DNA of 8,023 nt from Gammaproteobacteria bacterium (GTDB lineage: Bacteria > Pseudomonadota > Gammaproteobacteria > Steroidobacterales > Steroidobacteraceae): the NCBI GenBank assembly GCA_030040525.1, contig JASHTN010000086.1, positions 1 to 8,023 of the forward strand. Direction: 5' to 3'. The position numbers and the translations under genes were made by a program. Under the pieces are notes generated by a model. It was not told the DNA's origin and did not search any database. It saw only the letters and a program-made list of their open reading frames with translations. Positions 1-8,023 of this stretch are shown here, piece after piece; positions within the stretch are counted from its first letter, which is position 1, and each line of letters opens with the position of its first letter.

Positions 1-66
1 GACCGCTCGCTCGCGCTCGAGCTCGAGCGGCGCGGCTACGACTGGCTTGCCGGCGAGGCGGCCTGA
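1..66 (+). CDS. sufC: SufC, Fe-S assembly ATPase (3' end only)
   Basis: These are the last 21 codons and the TGA stop of a gene entering from the left edge. The visible tail has acidic and leucine residues followed by ERRGYDWL and a short Ala/Gly/Glu end. This resembles the usual SufC C-terminus, which has a Glu/Gln-x-x-Gly-Tyr-x-Trp-Leu pattern. SufC is the ABC-type ATPase that drives conformational change in the SufBCD scaffold. The identification rests on that short tail plus the position 4 bp upstream of sufD, since sufC-sufD is the standard order. The Walker and signature motifs lie outside the window. Confidence 0.8.
   Translation, partial: DRSLALELERRGYDWLAGEAA
55..58 (+). promoter_or_regulatory. 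Shine-Dalgarno for sufD
   Basis: GAGG lies 12 bases before the ATG at 71, inside the last codons of sufC. It supports the ATG at 71 over an in-frame TTG at 47, which lies inside sufC and would add eight residues that do not look like a SufD N-terminus. Confidence 0.5.
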
Positions 67-70
67 CGCC

Positions 71-1429
71 ATGGCGAGCCCGCTCACCGCCCGCATCGCC
101 GAGGAGCACGCCGCGCTCGAGCGCGCGCTGCCGGCCCGGTCCCCCGGCGCAGCGCGGCGGCGCGCAGCGATGGCAGCGCTCGCGGCCGGCGGGCTTCCCA
201 CCTCGCGCGACGAGAACTGGAGGTACGCGAACCTGCGGCCGCTCGAGCGGCTCAGGTTCGCGCCCGCCGCCGGCGCGATGCTCGACGCCGCGCAGGCTCT
301 GGCGGATGCGGCGCTGCCGCCTGCCCTGCCGGGCTTTGCGCGCTATGTGTTCCTCGACGGCGTGTTCGCGCCGGCGCTCTCCGCAGCCACCCGGACCCCG
401 GCAGCCATCCTCAGCCCGCTCGCCGCTGCCGGCGATGCGGCGGCGGGGGCTGACCGCAGCACCGCCGGCGAGCTCTCTCCGGACGAGCGATTCGCGCTGC
501 TGAATGAGGCCTTTGCCACCGACGGTGCGGCCATCGACGTGCCCGGCAACGCCGCCCCCGGGGAGGCGATCCCGGGCGCGGGCGGCGCCGCCCCTGCCCG
601 ACTCGAGCTGGTGTTCGTCTCGGCCTCCGATGCCCAGGCCGGCGCCTCCTACCCGCGTGCCGCAGTGCGCCTGGGAGCCGGAGCCACGCTCGAGCTCATC
701 GAGCGGCACGTGAGCGCCGGCGCGCCGGCGGGATTCATCGCCAGTGCCGTGACGGTCGACGTCGGACGCGGCGCGACGCTCAGGCATTACCGGCTGCAGG
801 AGCTCGCCCCGCGCGCGCTGCTCATCGACACGCTGTCGGCGGTGGTGGCCGAAGCCGGTACCTACCGGCTGCACGGCATCTCGAGCGGCGCGCAGGCGGC
901 GCGCTCGACCTCGCACGTGCGCCTCGCGGGGGCTGAGGCCGCGCTCGCGCTGAGCGTGGTGGCGCTCGGCGACCGCACCCAGGTCGAGGACTGCTACGCA
1001 CGCGTCGAGCACGCCGCACCCCGGACGCGCACCGCGCAGACGTTTCGCGGCATCGCCGCCGGCCGGGCGCGCGTCGCCTTCAACGGCAAGGTGGTGGTCG
1101 CGAATGAGGCCGCCGGTACCGATTCGCGCCAGTCGCTGCGCGGCCTGCTCGCAGGCCCTGAGGCGGAGATCGACGTGCGCCCGCAGCTCGAGATCTACAC
1201 CGACGACGTGCGCTGCAGCCACGGCGCGACCGCCGGCAAGCTCGATGACGAGATGTTGTTCTACCTGTTGGCGCGCGGCCTCGATCGCGACAGTGCGCAG
1301 CGCCTGCTCAAATGGGCGTTCCTCGAGGACGTGATCGCGCAGATCGAGCTGCCGGAGCTGCGCCGTCAGGTCGAGACACGCATCGCCGGCCAGCTCGCCG
1401 ACGCGCAGCATCTGCAGGAGCTTCTCTAG
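71..1429 (+). CDS. sufD: SufD, Fe-S cluster scaffold subunit
   Basis: The 452-residue product is the SufD subunit of the cytoplasmic SufBCD scaffold, on which Fe-S clusters are assembled and which helps supply iron. The N-terminal part has the family pattern PTSRDENWRYANLRPL (about residues 43-58). The middle is the parallel beta-helix core. The C-terminal third carries QLEIYTDDVRCSHGATAGK, with Cys382 and His384 at the conserved Cys-x-His that lies at the SufB-SufD interface, followed by the helical tail typical of SufBD proteins. Residues around 120-135 and 160-175 are Ala/Gly/Pro-rich and look like low-complexity loops. The gene is slightly longer than E. coli sufD (about 420 residues). 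Its TAG stop directly abuts the sufS ATG. There is no sign of frameshift. Confidence 0.95.
   Translation: MASPLTARIAEEHAALERALPARSPGAARRRAAMAALAAGGLPTSRDENWRYANLRPLERLRFAPAAGAMLDAAQALADAALPPALPGFARYVFLDGVFAPALSAATRTPAAILSPLAAAGDAAAGADRSTAGELSPDERFALLNEAFATDGAAIDVPGNAAPGEAIPGAGGAAPARLELVFVSASDAQAGASYPRAAVRLGAGATLELIERHVSAGAPAGFIASAVTVDVGRGATLRHYRLQELAPRALLIDTLSAVVAEAGTYRLHGISSGAQAARSTSHVRLAGAEAALALSVVALGDRTQVEDCYARVEHAAPRTRTAQTFRGIAAGRARVAFNGKVVVANEAAGTDSRQSLRGLLAGPEAEIDVRPQLEIYTDDVRCSHGATAGKLDDEMLFYLLARGLDRDSAQRLLKWAFLEDVIAQIELPELRRQVETRIAGQLADAQHLQELL
1416..1420 (+). promoter_or_regulatory. Shine-Dalgarno for sufS
   Basis: AGGAG ends 9 bases before the sufS ATG at 1430 and lies inside the last codons of sufD. 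sufS is therefore probably translated by ribosomes finishing or re-initiating at the sufD stop. Confidence 0.65.
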
Positions 1430-2703
<1,274 letters not shown>

Positions 2704-2704
<1 letters not shown>

Positions 2705-3147
2705 TGGACCTGAAGGACCTGTACCGCGACGTGATCCTCGATCACAACCGCCAGCCGCGCAATTTCGGGCGGATCGAGTCCCCCGATGGCCGCGCCGAGG
2801 GCCACAATCCGCTCTGCGGTGACCGACTCTCGGTGTGCGTGCGCATGGACGGCGAGCGCGTCGCGGATATCCGTTTCGAGGGCCACGGCTGCGCCATCTC
2901 CACCGCCTCGGCCTCGCTCATGACGGAAGCGGTCAAGGGTAAGGACCGGGCGGCGATCGCCGCGCTGTTCGCCAGGGTGCACGCGCTCCTCACGCAGCCG
3001 CAGGCGGCGGTCGACGCCGGACTCGGCAAGCTCGCCGCGCTCTCCGGCGTGCGCGAGTTCCCCGCACGCGTCAAGTGCGCGAGCCTCTGCTGGCACACGC
3101 TCAACGCGGCGCTCGCCCACGGCACGGCGACCGTCTCGACCGAGTAG
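2704..3147 (+). CDS. sufU: SufU, zinc-dependent sulfur relay protein
   Basis: This 147-residue IscU-fold protein accepts the SufS persulfide sulfur and passes it to SufBCD. Motifs are NPLCGD (C38, D40), HGCAIS (C63) and RVKCASLCW (C125, C129). C38, D40, C63 and C125 lie at a constant offset of three from the B. subtilis SufU zinc ligands C41, D43, C66 and C128. The C63-to-C125 distance is 62 residues, the SufU value, and about 19 longer than in IscU scaffolds. The IscU active-site His is also absent, so a sulfur-transfer role is favoured over a scaffold role. C129 is an additional cysteine one helical turn from the metal site. A GAGGTG Shine-Dalgarno begins at 2690, and the start overlaps the sufS stop by one base. 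No sufE is visible in the window. Confidence 0.95.
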
Positions 3148-3151
3148 CCCC

Positions 3152-3703
3152 ATGCGCAGGCACGAGAACGAGCCGTTCGTCGTCAGCCGCGAGGTCCGCG
3201 CGGTGATCGTGCCGGCCGGCCAGGAAGTGAAGCTCAAGCCCGGCCAGGCCGGCTACATCACCCAGGCGCTCGGCGGCAGCTTCACCGTGTATCTCGAGGG
3301 CAACCTGTTCCGCATCGCCGGGGAGGATGCCGATGCGATCGGGCAGGAGGCGGTCAAGCCGCCGCAGCTGCCGCCGAACGCCACCGAGGAGGACGTGCGC
3401 AAGCTCGCCTGGGAGCAGATGCGCAGCTGCTACGACCCGGAAATCCCCATCAACATCGTGGACCTCGGCCTGGTCTACGACTGCGCCGTCACACAGAACG
3501 AGGACGGCACGCGCAGCGTGGACGTCACGATCACCCTCACTGCCCCGGGATGCGGCATGGGCGAGATCCTCGTCGAGGACGTGCGCGACAAGATCCGCCG
3601 CATTCCGACGGTGCGCGAAGCGCGCGTGCAGCTGAGCTTCGATCCGCCGTGGAACCAGAGCATGATGTCCGAGGCGGCGCGGCTGCAGACGGGGATGTAC
3701 TGA
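3152..3703 (+). CDS. sufT: SufT, Fe-S maturation accessory factor (MIP18/DUF59 family)
   Basis: The 183-residue product matches the long SufT form. An N-terminal region of about 75 residues contains VPAGQEVKLKPGQAGYITQA, and a C-terminal MIP18/DUF59 domain starts near residue 80. Domain signatures are DPEIPINIVDLGLVYD (95-110), LTAPGCGMGEIL (about 129-140) with conserved C134, and DPPWNQSMMSEAAR (164-177). Relatives help mature Fe-S proteins; Staphylococcus SufT matters when demand for Fe-S enzymes such as lipoate synthase is high. The start is the ATG 4 bp after the sufU stop. It has only a weak purine stretch upstream, so translation is probably coupled to sufU. The exact biochemical activity is unsettled for the family. 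Confidence 0.93.
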   Translation: MRRHENEPFVVSREVRAVIVPAGQEVKLKPGQAGYITQALGGSFTVYLEGNLFRIAGEDADAIGQEAVKPPQLPPNATEEDVRKLAWEQMRSCYDPEIPINIVDLGLVYDCAVTQNEDGTRSVDVTITLTAPGCGMGEILVEDVRDKIRRIPTVREARVQLSFDPPWNQSMMSEAARLQTGMY

Positions 3704-3704
3704 G

Positions 3705-3721
3705 CGGGCGAGGCGCGCCCG
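3705..3721 (+). other. Small hairpin after the sufT stop
   Basis: CGGGCG (3705-3710) pairs perfectly with CGCCCG (3716-3721) around a 5-base loop, starting two bases after the sufT TGA. There is no T-run after it, so it is not a canonical terminator. It could reduce read-through into the Rieske gene or protect the upstream mRNA. At this GC content a 6-bp stem may also be chance. Confidence 0.25.
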
Positions 3722-3736
3722 TCCGGCACGCAGCCG

Positions 3737-4069
3737 ATGCCGTCGTCAGCAGCAGCCCCCGGTTGGATCGACGTGGCCGGCGCCGAGGCGCTGAGCGACG
3801 GCGCGACGCTCGCAGTCGAAGTCGACGGCATGCCGGTCGTTGTCGTACGCTGTGGCAACGAGCTGTACGCAGTAGAAGACCGTTGCACGCACGACGGCGA
3901 GTCGTTCTCCGGAGCCGAAGTGGCCGCCTGCGAGATCATCTGTCCGCGGCATGGCTCGCGTTTTTGCCTGCGCACCGACGAGGCGCTGACGCCGCCGGCC
4001 TACGAGCCGCTGCGCACGTACCGGGTGCGCCAGCAGGACGGACGGATCCTGCTCGAGGTGCCGGGGTGA
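3737..4069 (+). CDS. Small Rieske [2Fe-2S] ferredoxin
   Basis: The 110-residue soluble protein consists of a single Rieske domain with no signal peptide or membrane segment. Cluster ligands are visible as C50-T-H52 and C69-P-R-H72, the Cys-x-His / Cys-x2-His pattern with 16 residues between the pairs. This is typical of bacterial ferredoxins of the oxygenase or NirD-like type. Automatic annotation often calls such genes a non-heme iron oxygenase ferredoxin subunit, but no oxygenase gene is present here. Position 33 bp after sufT and 13 bp before sixA suggests a redox role connected with Fe-S assembly, which is inference. No good Shine-Dalgarno precedes the ATG; the nearest GAGG is at 3710-3713, too far away. 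The start is therefore less certain than for its neighbours, although the Trp-x-x-Val opening at residue 10 fits the domain boundary. Confidence 0.9.
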   Translation: MPSSAAAPGWIDVAGAEALSDGATLAVEVDGMPVVVVRCGNELYAVEDRCTHDGESFSGAEVAACEIICPRHGSRFCLRTDEALTPPAYEPLRTYRVRQQDGRILLEVPG

Positions 4070-4071
4070 GG
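4068..4071 (+). promoter_or_regulatory. Shine-Dalgarno supporting the GTG start of sixA
   Basis: GAGG overlaps the TGA stop of the Rieske gene and lies 11 bases before the GTG at 4083. The next in-frame ATG (4101) would delete the first beta strand leading into the catalytic RH motif, so the GTG is the likely start. Confidence 0.5.
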
Positions 4072-4082
4072 ACTCAAGCGCA

Positions 4083-4595
4083 GTGCGCCGGCTGACGCTC
4101 ATGCGGCATGCGGAGGCCCGCTGGCAGGACGCCACGGGCGACGACCTGGCGCGCACCTTGAGCCGCCGCGGGATCGCTGCCGCGGAAGCCATGGGCAAGC
4201 GGCTGCTGGAGCTGCAGCTGGTACCGGAGCGGGTGATCATGGGTCCGGCGCAACGCACGCGCCAGACGGCCAACCTCATGGCGCGCGAGCTGTCGCTGCC
4301 GCCGCGGCTGGTGCAGCCCGAGGAGGGCCTGTACCTCGCGAGCGCCGCCGACATCCTCGCCATCGTGCGGGCCACGGGGCCGCGCATCACGCATCTGCTG
4401 GTGGTGGCCCACAATCCCGGGCTCTCCGACCTCATCCACCAGCTCGTGCCGCGCGGCGGCATCAGCACGCTCACCAGCGCCGCGCTCTGTTCCATCGAGT
4501 TCGACGCCGCCGCCTGGCCGGCGATCGGCCCGGAGTGCGTCAAGGACGTGCGGCGCGAGGTTCCGCCGTCGCGCATGTTCGGACTGTTTAGATAG
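4083..4595 (+). CDS. sixA: SixA-type histidine phosphatase
   Basis: This 170-residue single-domain protein belongs to the histidine phosphatase (phosphoglycerate mutase-like) superfamily. The catalytic motif LMRHAEA gives R8 and H9, the phospho-accepting histidine. R58 in GPAQRTRQTA, the acidic E81 before GLY, and the second catalytic H110 in VVAHNPGLSDL complete the phosphate pocket. Length and the short insert between motifs match SixA (about 160 residues in E. coli), which removes phosphate from phosphohistidine proteins; in E. coli it acts on the nitrogen-PTS carrier NPr. The substrate here is unknown, and no PTS gene is nearby. It starts with GTG, 13 bp after the Rieske stop, and so appears to be the last gene of the SUF transcript. 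The assignment to the superfamily is firm; the specific SixA name is less so. Confidence 0.87.
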   Translation: MRRLTLMRHAEARWQDATGDDLARTLSRRGIAAAEAMGKRLLELQLVPERVIMGPAQRTRQTANLMARELSLPPRLVQPEEGLYLASAADILAIVRATGPRITHLLVVAHNPGLSDLIHQLVPRGGISTLTSAALCSIEFDAAAWPAIGPECVKDVRREVPPSRMFGLFR

Positions 4596-4622
4596 GCTGA
4601 AATCGCCTGCGGCGATTTCAGC
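4596..4622 (+). terminator. Perfect 12-bp hairpin directly after sixA
   Basis: GCTGAAATCGCC (4596-4607) pairs without mismatch with GGCGATTTCAGC (4611-4622) around the 3-base loop TGC. It starts at the first base after the sixA TAG. No T-tract follows, so this is not a textbook intrinsic terminator; it may block 3' exonucleases or end transcription less efficiently. An alternative, mutually exclusive stem can form between GCCTGC (4605-4610) and GCAGGC (4621-4626). Its place between converging genes supports a role at transcript ends. Confidence 0.5.
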
Positions 4623-4650
4623 AGGCCCTCCCAGAAGCTGTTTTGCGCCC

Positions 4651-4678
4651 GCGGGCAAGGGGCGTGGCCTTTGCCCGC
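4651..4678. terminator. Second hairpin between sixA and sdaA
   Basis: GCGGGCAAGGG (4651-4661) pairs with CCTTTGCCCGC (4668-4678) through 11 pairs including one G-T, with a 6-base loop. A further outer pairing of GCTGT (4637-4641) with ACAGC (4682-4686) could extend it. On the minus strand it lies 28 bases past the sdaA stop, so it may act at the 3' end of sdaA. No T-run follows on the minus strand; the TTTT at 4641-4644 is upstream of the stem on the plus strand. Confidence 0.4.
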
Positions 4679-4705
4679 TAGACAGCAGGCCGGTTCGCGC
4701 GGGAT

Positions 4706-6073
<1,368 letters not shown>

Positions 6074-6082
6074 GACTGCCAA

Positions 6083-6086
6083 CCTC
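6083..6086 (-). promoter_or_regulatory. Shine-Dalgarno fixing the sdaA start
   Basis: On the minus strand GAGG ends 9 bases before the ATG at 6073. It supports this start against in-frame extensions up to 6148, whose 25 extra residues are Arg/Ser/Pro-rich and unlike the SdaA family. Confidence 0.55.
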
Positions 6087-6173
6087 GGCGCGAGTCTGCA
6101 GTGCCGCCGGCTCGGCGACATGCTTTGCGGCGACCTCCAAGGGCTCAAATGCGACGGCCGCGCGGGCGCGTCG

Positions 6174-6179
6174 AGTATA
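6174..6179 (-). promoter_or_regulatory. Possible -10 element for sdaA, minus strand
   Basis: The minus strand reads TATACT, five of six matching the sigma-70 -10 consensus, and it overlaps the plus-strand TATAAT. It would give an sdaA leader of roughly 90 bases. No good -35 lies at the right distance, because that position falls inside the start of kbl. A weaker alternative is TTGAGC (minus strand of 6143-6148), but no good -10 follows it. Confidence 0.3.
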
Positions 6180-6181
6180 AT
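6176..6181 (+). promoter_or_regulatory. Consensus -10 (TATAAT) for kbl-tdh
   Basis: A perfect TATAAT stands out in an otherwise GC-rich 116-bp divergent gap. Transcription would start about seven bases downstream, at roughly 6187-6190, which coincides with the kbl ATG at 6190. No Shine-Dalgarno lies between, so a leaderless mRNA is likely. The -35 region at 17-bp spacing (6153-6158, GACGGC) is poor and there is no extended -10 TG, which suggests an activator may help. Confidence 0.55.
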
Positions 6182-6189
6182 TCCCCATC

Positions 6190-7377
6190 ATGAATCCGGC
6201 GGTGATCGAACGCCTGCGCAGCGACCTTGCGGCGCTGCGCGAGCAGGGTCTGTACAAGAGCGAGCGCGTGCTCGCCGGCCCGCAGGGCGCTATGGTGCAC
6301 GCCGGCGGGCACGAGGTCATCAACCTGTGCGCCAACAACTACCTGGGCCTGGCCAACCACCCGGCGGTGCGTGCCGCGGCGCAGCGAGCCCTCGACGAAT
6401 TCGGCTACGGGATGGCCTCGGTGCGCTTCATCTGCGGCACGCAGTCGAGCCACAAGCAGCTCGAGGAGCGCCTGGCGCGCTACCTCGGCGCCGAGGACGT
6501 GATCCTCTATTCCTCGTGCTTCGATGCCAACGGCGGGCTCTTCGAGACGCTGCTCGATGAGCGCGATGCGGTGATCTCGGATGCCCTGAATCATGCCAGC
6601 ATCATCGACGGCATCCGCCTGTGCAAGGCGCAGCGCTACCGCTACGCCAACAGCGACATGGCGGAGCTGGAGAAATGCCTGCAGGAGGCGCGCGCGGCCC
6701 GCACGCGCCTGATCGCGACCGACGGCGTGTTCTCCATGGACGGCTTCGTCGCCAACCTGCGCGGCATCTGCGAGCTCGCCGAGCGCTACGACGCGCTCGT
6801 CATGGTCGACGATTCGCACGCCACCGGCTTCATGGGGGGCACCGGGCGCGGCACGCCCGAGCACTGCGGCGTCGCGGGGCGCATCGACATCCTCACCGGC
6901 ACGCTCGGCAAGGCCCTGGGCGGCGGCAGCGGCGGCTACATCGCCGCGCGGCGCGAGGTGATCGACTGGCTGCGGCAGCGCTCGCGGCCCTACCTGTTCT
7001 CCAACAGCATCCCGCCGGTGGTCGCGGTGGCTGGTCTTGCGGTGCTCGAGCTCCTCGAGCGGGCACCGGAGCTGCGGGCGCGGCTCTTCGACAATGCGCG
7101 CTTCTTCCGCGAGCAGCTGGGACGCCTCGGCTTCACGCTCAAGCCGGGTGAGCATCCGATCATCCCGGTGATGCTGGGCGATGCGGCGCTTGCAACGCGC
7201 ATGGCGGACGCGCTGCTGGCGCGCGGCGTGTACGTCATTGGCTTCTCCTATCCGGTCGTGCCCAAGGGGCAGGCGCGCATCCGCACGCAGATGTCGGCCG
7301 CGCTCACCCGCGAGCAGCTCGAGCGCGCCGTCGCAGCCTTCGGCGAGGTCGGCCGGCAGCTGGGCGTCATCACCTGA
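6190..7377 (+). CDS. kbl: 2-amino-3-ketobutyrate CoA ligase (glycine C-acetyltransferase)
   Basis: The 395-residue PLP enzyme of the alpha-oxoamine synthase family cleaves 2-amino-3-ketobutyrate with CoA to glycine and acetyl-CoA, the second step of threonine catabolism. Conserved stretches run through the whole protein and match E. coli Kbl (398 residues) closely: CANNYLGLANHP (47-58), SSCFDANGGLFETLL (108-122), DALNHASIIDG with H135, VDDSHATGF with D207 and H210, and the PLP lysine K241 in TGTLGKALGG. The end IPVMLGD...PVVPKGQARIRTQMSA is also standard. The ATG at 6190 matches where homologues begin, yet no Shine-Dalgarno precedes it. tdh follows after 43 bp, so the two are probably co-transcribed. 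The gap between them is a GC-only tract with several possible short stems. Confidence 0.97.
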   Translation: MNPAVIERLRSDLAALREQGLYKSERVLAGPQGAMVHAGGHEVINLCANNYLGLANHPAVRAAAQRALDEFGYGMASVRFICGTQSSHKQLEERLARYLGAEDVILYSSCFDANGGLFETLLDERDAVISDALNHASIIDGIRLCKAQRYRYANSDMAELEKCLQEARAARTRLIATDGVFSMDGFVANLRGICELAERYDALVMVDDSHATGFMGGTGRGTPEHCGVAGRIDILTGTLGKALGGGSGGYIAARREVIDWLRQRSRPYLFSNSIPPVVAVAGLAVLELLERAPELRARLFDNARFFREQLGRLGFTLKPGEHPIIPVMLGDAALATRMADALLARGVYVIGFSYPVVPKGQARIRTQMSAALTREQLERAVAAFGEVGRQLGVIT

Positions 7378-7420
7378 CGGCGGCCGCGCTGCGCGCGCGC
7401 CGCGCCCGAAAGAGTCCTCC

Positions 7421-8023
7421 ATGAAAGCACTGGTCAAGCAGCAGGCGGCCCCGGGCATCTGGCTCGAGGAGATCCCCGAGCCCAAAATCGGCCACAACGA
7501 CGTGCTGATCGAGATCGCCAAGACCGCGATCTGCGGCACCGACATGCACATCTACAACTGGGACGCCTGGGCGCAGAAGACCATTCCGGTGCCGATGGCC
7601 GTCGGTCACGAGTACTGCGGGCGCATCGTCGAGGTCGGCTCGGAGGTGAAGGGGCTGAAGCCCGGCGACCGGGTGTCGGGCGAGGGCCACATCACCTGCG
7701 GCTATTGCCGCAACTGCCGCGCCGGGCGCCGCCACCTGTGCCGCAACACCGTGGGGGTCGGGGTCAACCGCCCGGGTGCCTTCGCCGAGTATCTGGCGAT
7801 CCCGGCGGGCAACACCTTCAAGCTCCCGGACAGCATCCCGGACGACATCGCCGCCATTCTCGACCCGTTCGGCAACGCCACCCACACCGCGCTCGCCTTC
7901 AACATGGTGGGCGAGGACGTGCTGATCACCGGCGCCGGCCCGATCGGCATCATGGCGACGGCGATCGCGCGCTTCACCGGAGCGCGCCACGTGGTCGTCA
8001 CCGACGTCAACGATTACCGCCTC
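7421..8023 (+). CDS. tdh: L-threonine 3-dehydrogenase (5' part, cut by window edge)
   Basis: The first 201 codons of a zinc-dependent medium-chain dehydrogenase (about 341 residues in E. coli) are present and still open at the right edge. Tdh oxidises L-threonine to 2-amino-3-ketobutyrate with NAD+, feeding Kbl. Visible residues are the catalytic zinc ligands C38 (AICGTDMHIYNWD) and H63-E64 (VGHEY), and T40 and H43 of the active site. The structural-zinc cysteines are C93, C96, C99 and C107. The segment GEGHITCG and the run from CRNT to VNRPG are diagnostic for Tdh. The Rossmann turn GAGPIG (171-176) is present, and D195 in VTDVN is the acidic residue expected for NAD+ preference. A GAAAGAG Shine-Dalgarno (7408-7414) lies 6 bases before the ATG, in contrast to kbl. 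Confidence 0.96.
   Translation, partial: MKALVKQQAAPGIWLEEIPEPKIGHNDVLIEIAKTAICGTDMHIYNWDAWAQKTIPVPMAVGHEYCGRIVEVGSEVKGLKPGDRVSGEGHITCGYCRNCRAGRRHLCRNTVGVGVNRPGAFAEYLAIPAGNTFKLPDSIPDDIAAILDPFGNATHTALAFNMVGEDVLITGAGPIGIMATAIARFTGARHVVVTDVNDYRL

Noticed and set aside
17..28. Tandem CTCGAG in the end of sufC as a regulatory repeat
   Set aside because: It encodes the Leu-Glu-Leu-Glu of the SufC tail with preferred GC-rich codons, and no other copies form an array.
47..70. TTG start extending sufD by eight residues
   Set aside because: It overlaps the sufC reading frame. The ATG at 71 has a suitable GAGG and fits the tight operon spacing.
3746..4576. Open frame of 276 codons opposite the Rieske and sixA genes
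   Set aside because: The plus strand has clear Rieske cluster ligands and phosphatase motifs. The opposite frame is Ser/Arg-rich and crosses both genes, as expected for a shadow.
6074..6148. N-terminal extension of SdaA by 25 residues
   Set aside because: The extra residues are Arg/Ser/Pro-rich and unlike family members, and a Shine-Dalgarno supports the ATG at 6073.
7378..7408. GC-only tract between kbl and tdh as a terminator or attenuator
   Set aside because: Only short 5-bp stems can be drawn, several of them mutually exclusive, and there is no T-run. The composition alone explains them.
6145..7551. Long open frame (468 codons) on the minus strand opposite kbl and the start of tdh
   Set aside because: It is the mirror of kbl/tdh in high-GC DNA. 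The translation is Arg/Ala/His/Asp-rich with no recognisable domain, while the plus strand encodes clear Kbl and Tdh.

Overview
The window is about 8 kb of very GC-rich, gene-dense chromosomal DNA, almost certainly from a proteobacterium. The gene set is a SUF operon using SufU instead of SufE, followed by SufT, a Rieske ferredoxin and a SixA-like phosphatase, with sdaA, kbl and tdh alongside. This suggests a gammaproteobacterium of the Xanthomonadales/Nevskiales/Steroidobacterales type. That placement is inferred from gene content and order, not from a search. No mobile elements, tRNA or rRNA genes, CRISPR arrays or phage genes were seen.

Region 1 (1-4595, + strand) is the 3' part of an iron-sulfur cluster assembly operon. 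It holds the end of sufC, then sufD, sufS, sufU, sufT, a small Rieske [2Fe-2S] protein and a SixA-type histidine phosphatase. Spacing is extremely tight: 4 bp between sufC and sufD, 0 bp between sufD and sufS, a 1-base overlap between sufS and sufU, 4 bp between sufU and sufT, 33 bp between sufT and the Rieske gene, and 13 bp between the Rieske gene and sixA. SufS would take sulfur from cysteine and SufU would relay it to the SufBCD scaffold, with SufT as an accessory maturation factor. Key residues of SufS and SufU fit the zinc-dependent SufS-SufU transfer route known from Bacillus subtilis rather than the SufE route of E. coli.

Region 2 (4596-4705) is a 110-bp convergent spacer with two strong hairpins and no T-tract. 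It probably ends or insulates the two converging transcripts.

Region 3 (4706-6073, - strand) is sdaA, a full-length one-chain [4Fe-4S] L-serine dehydratase with all expected cysteines, including the one at the very C-terminus.

Region 4 (6074-6189) is a 116-bp divergent promoter region. A perfect TATAAT sits so close to the kbl ATG that the kbl mRNA may be leaderless, and a second -10-like hexamer overlaps it on the other strand.

Region 5 (6190-8023, + strand) is kbl followed by the first 201 codons of tdh, which runs off the window. Tdh and Kbl convert threonine to glycine plus acetyl-CoA. Glycine can be turned into serine elsewhere in metabolism, and SdaA deaminates serine to pyruvate, so the right half is an amino-acid catabolic module. 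Its serine branch depends on an Fe-S cluster of the kind the left half helps to build.

Overall the genes are recognisable and intact. No wholly new system is evident. The points worth a second look are the SufS/SufU residue match, the Rieske and SixA genes on the end of the SUF operon, the probable leaderless kbl promoter and the hairpin pair between sixA and sdaA.
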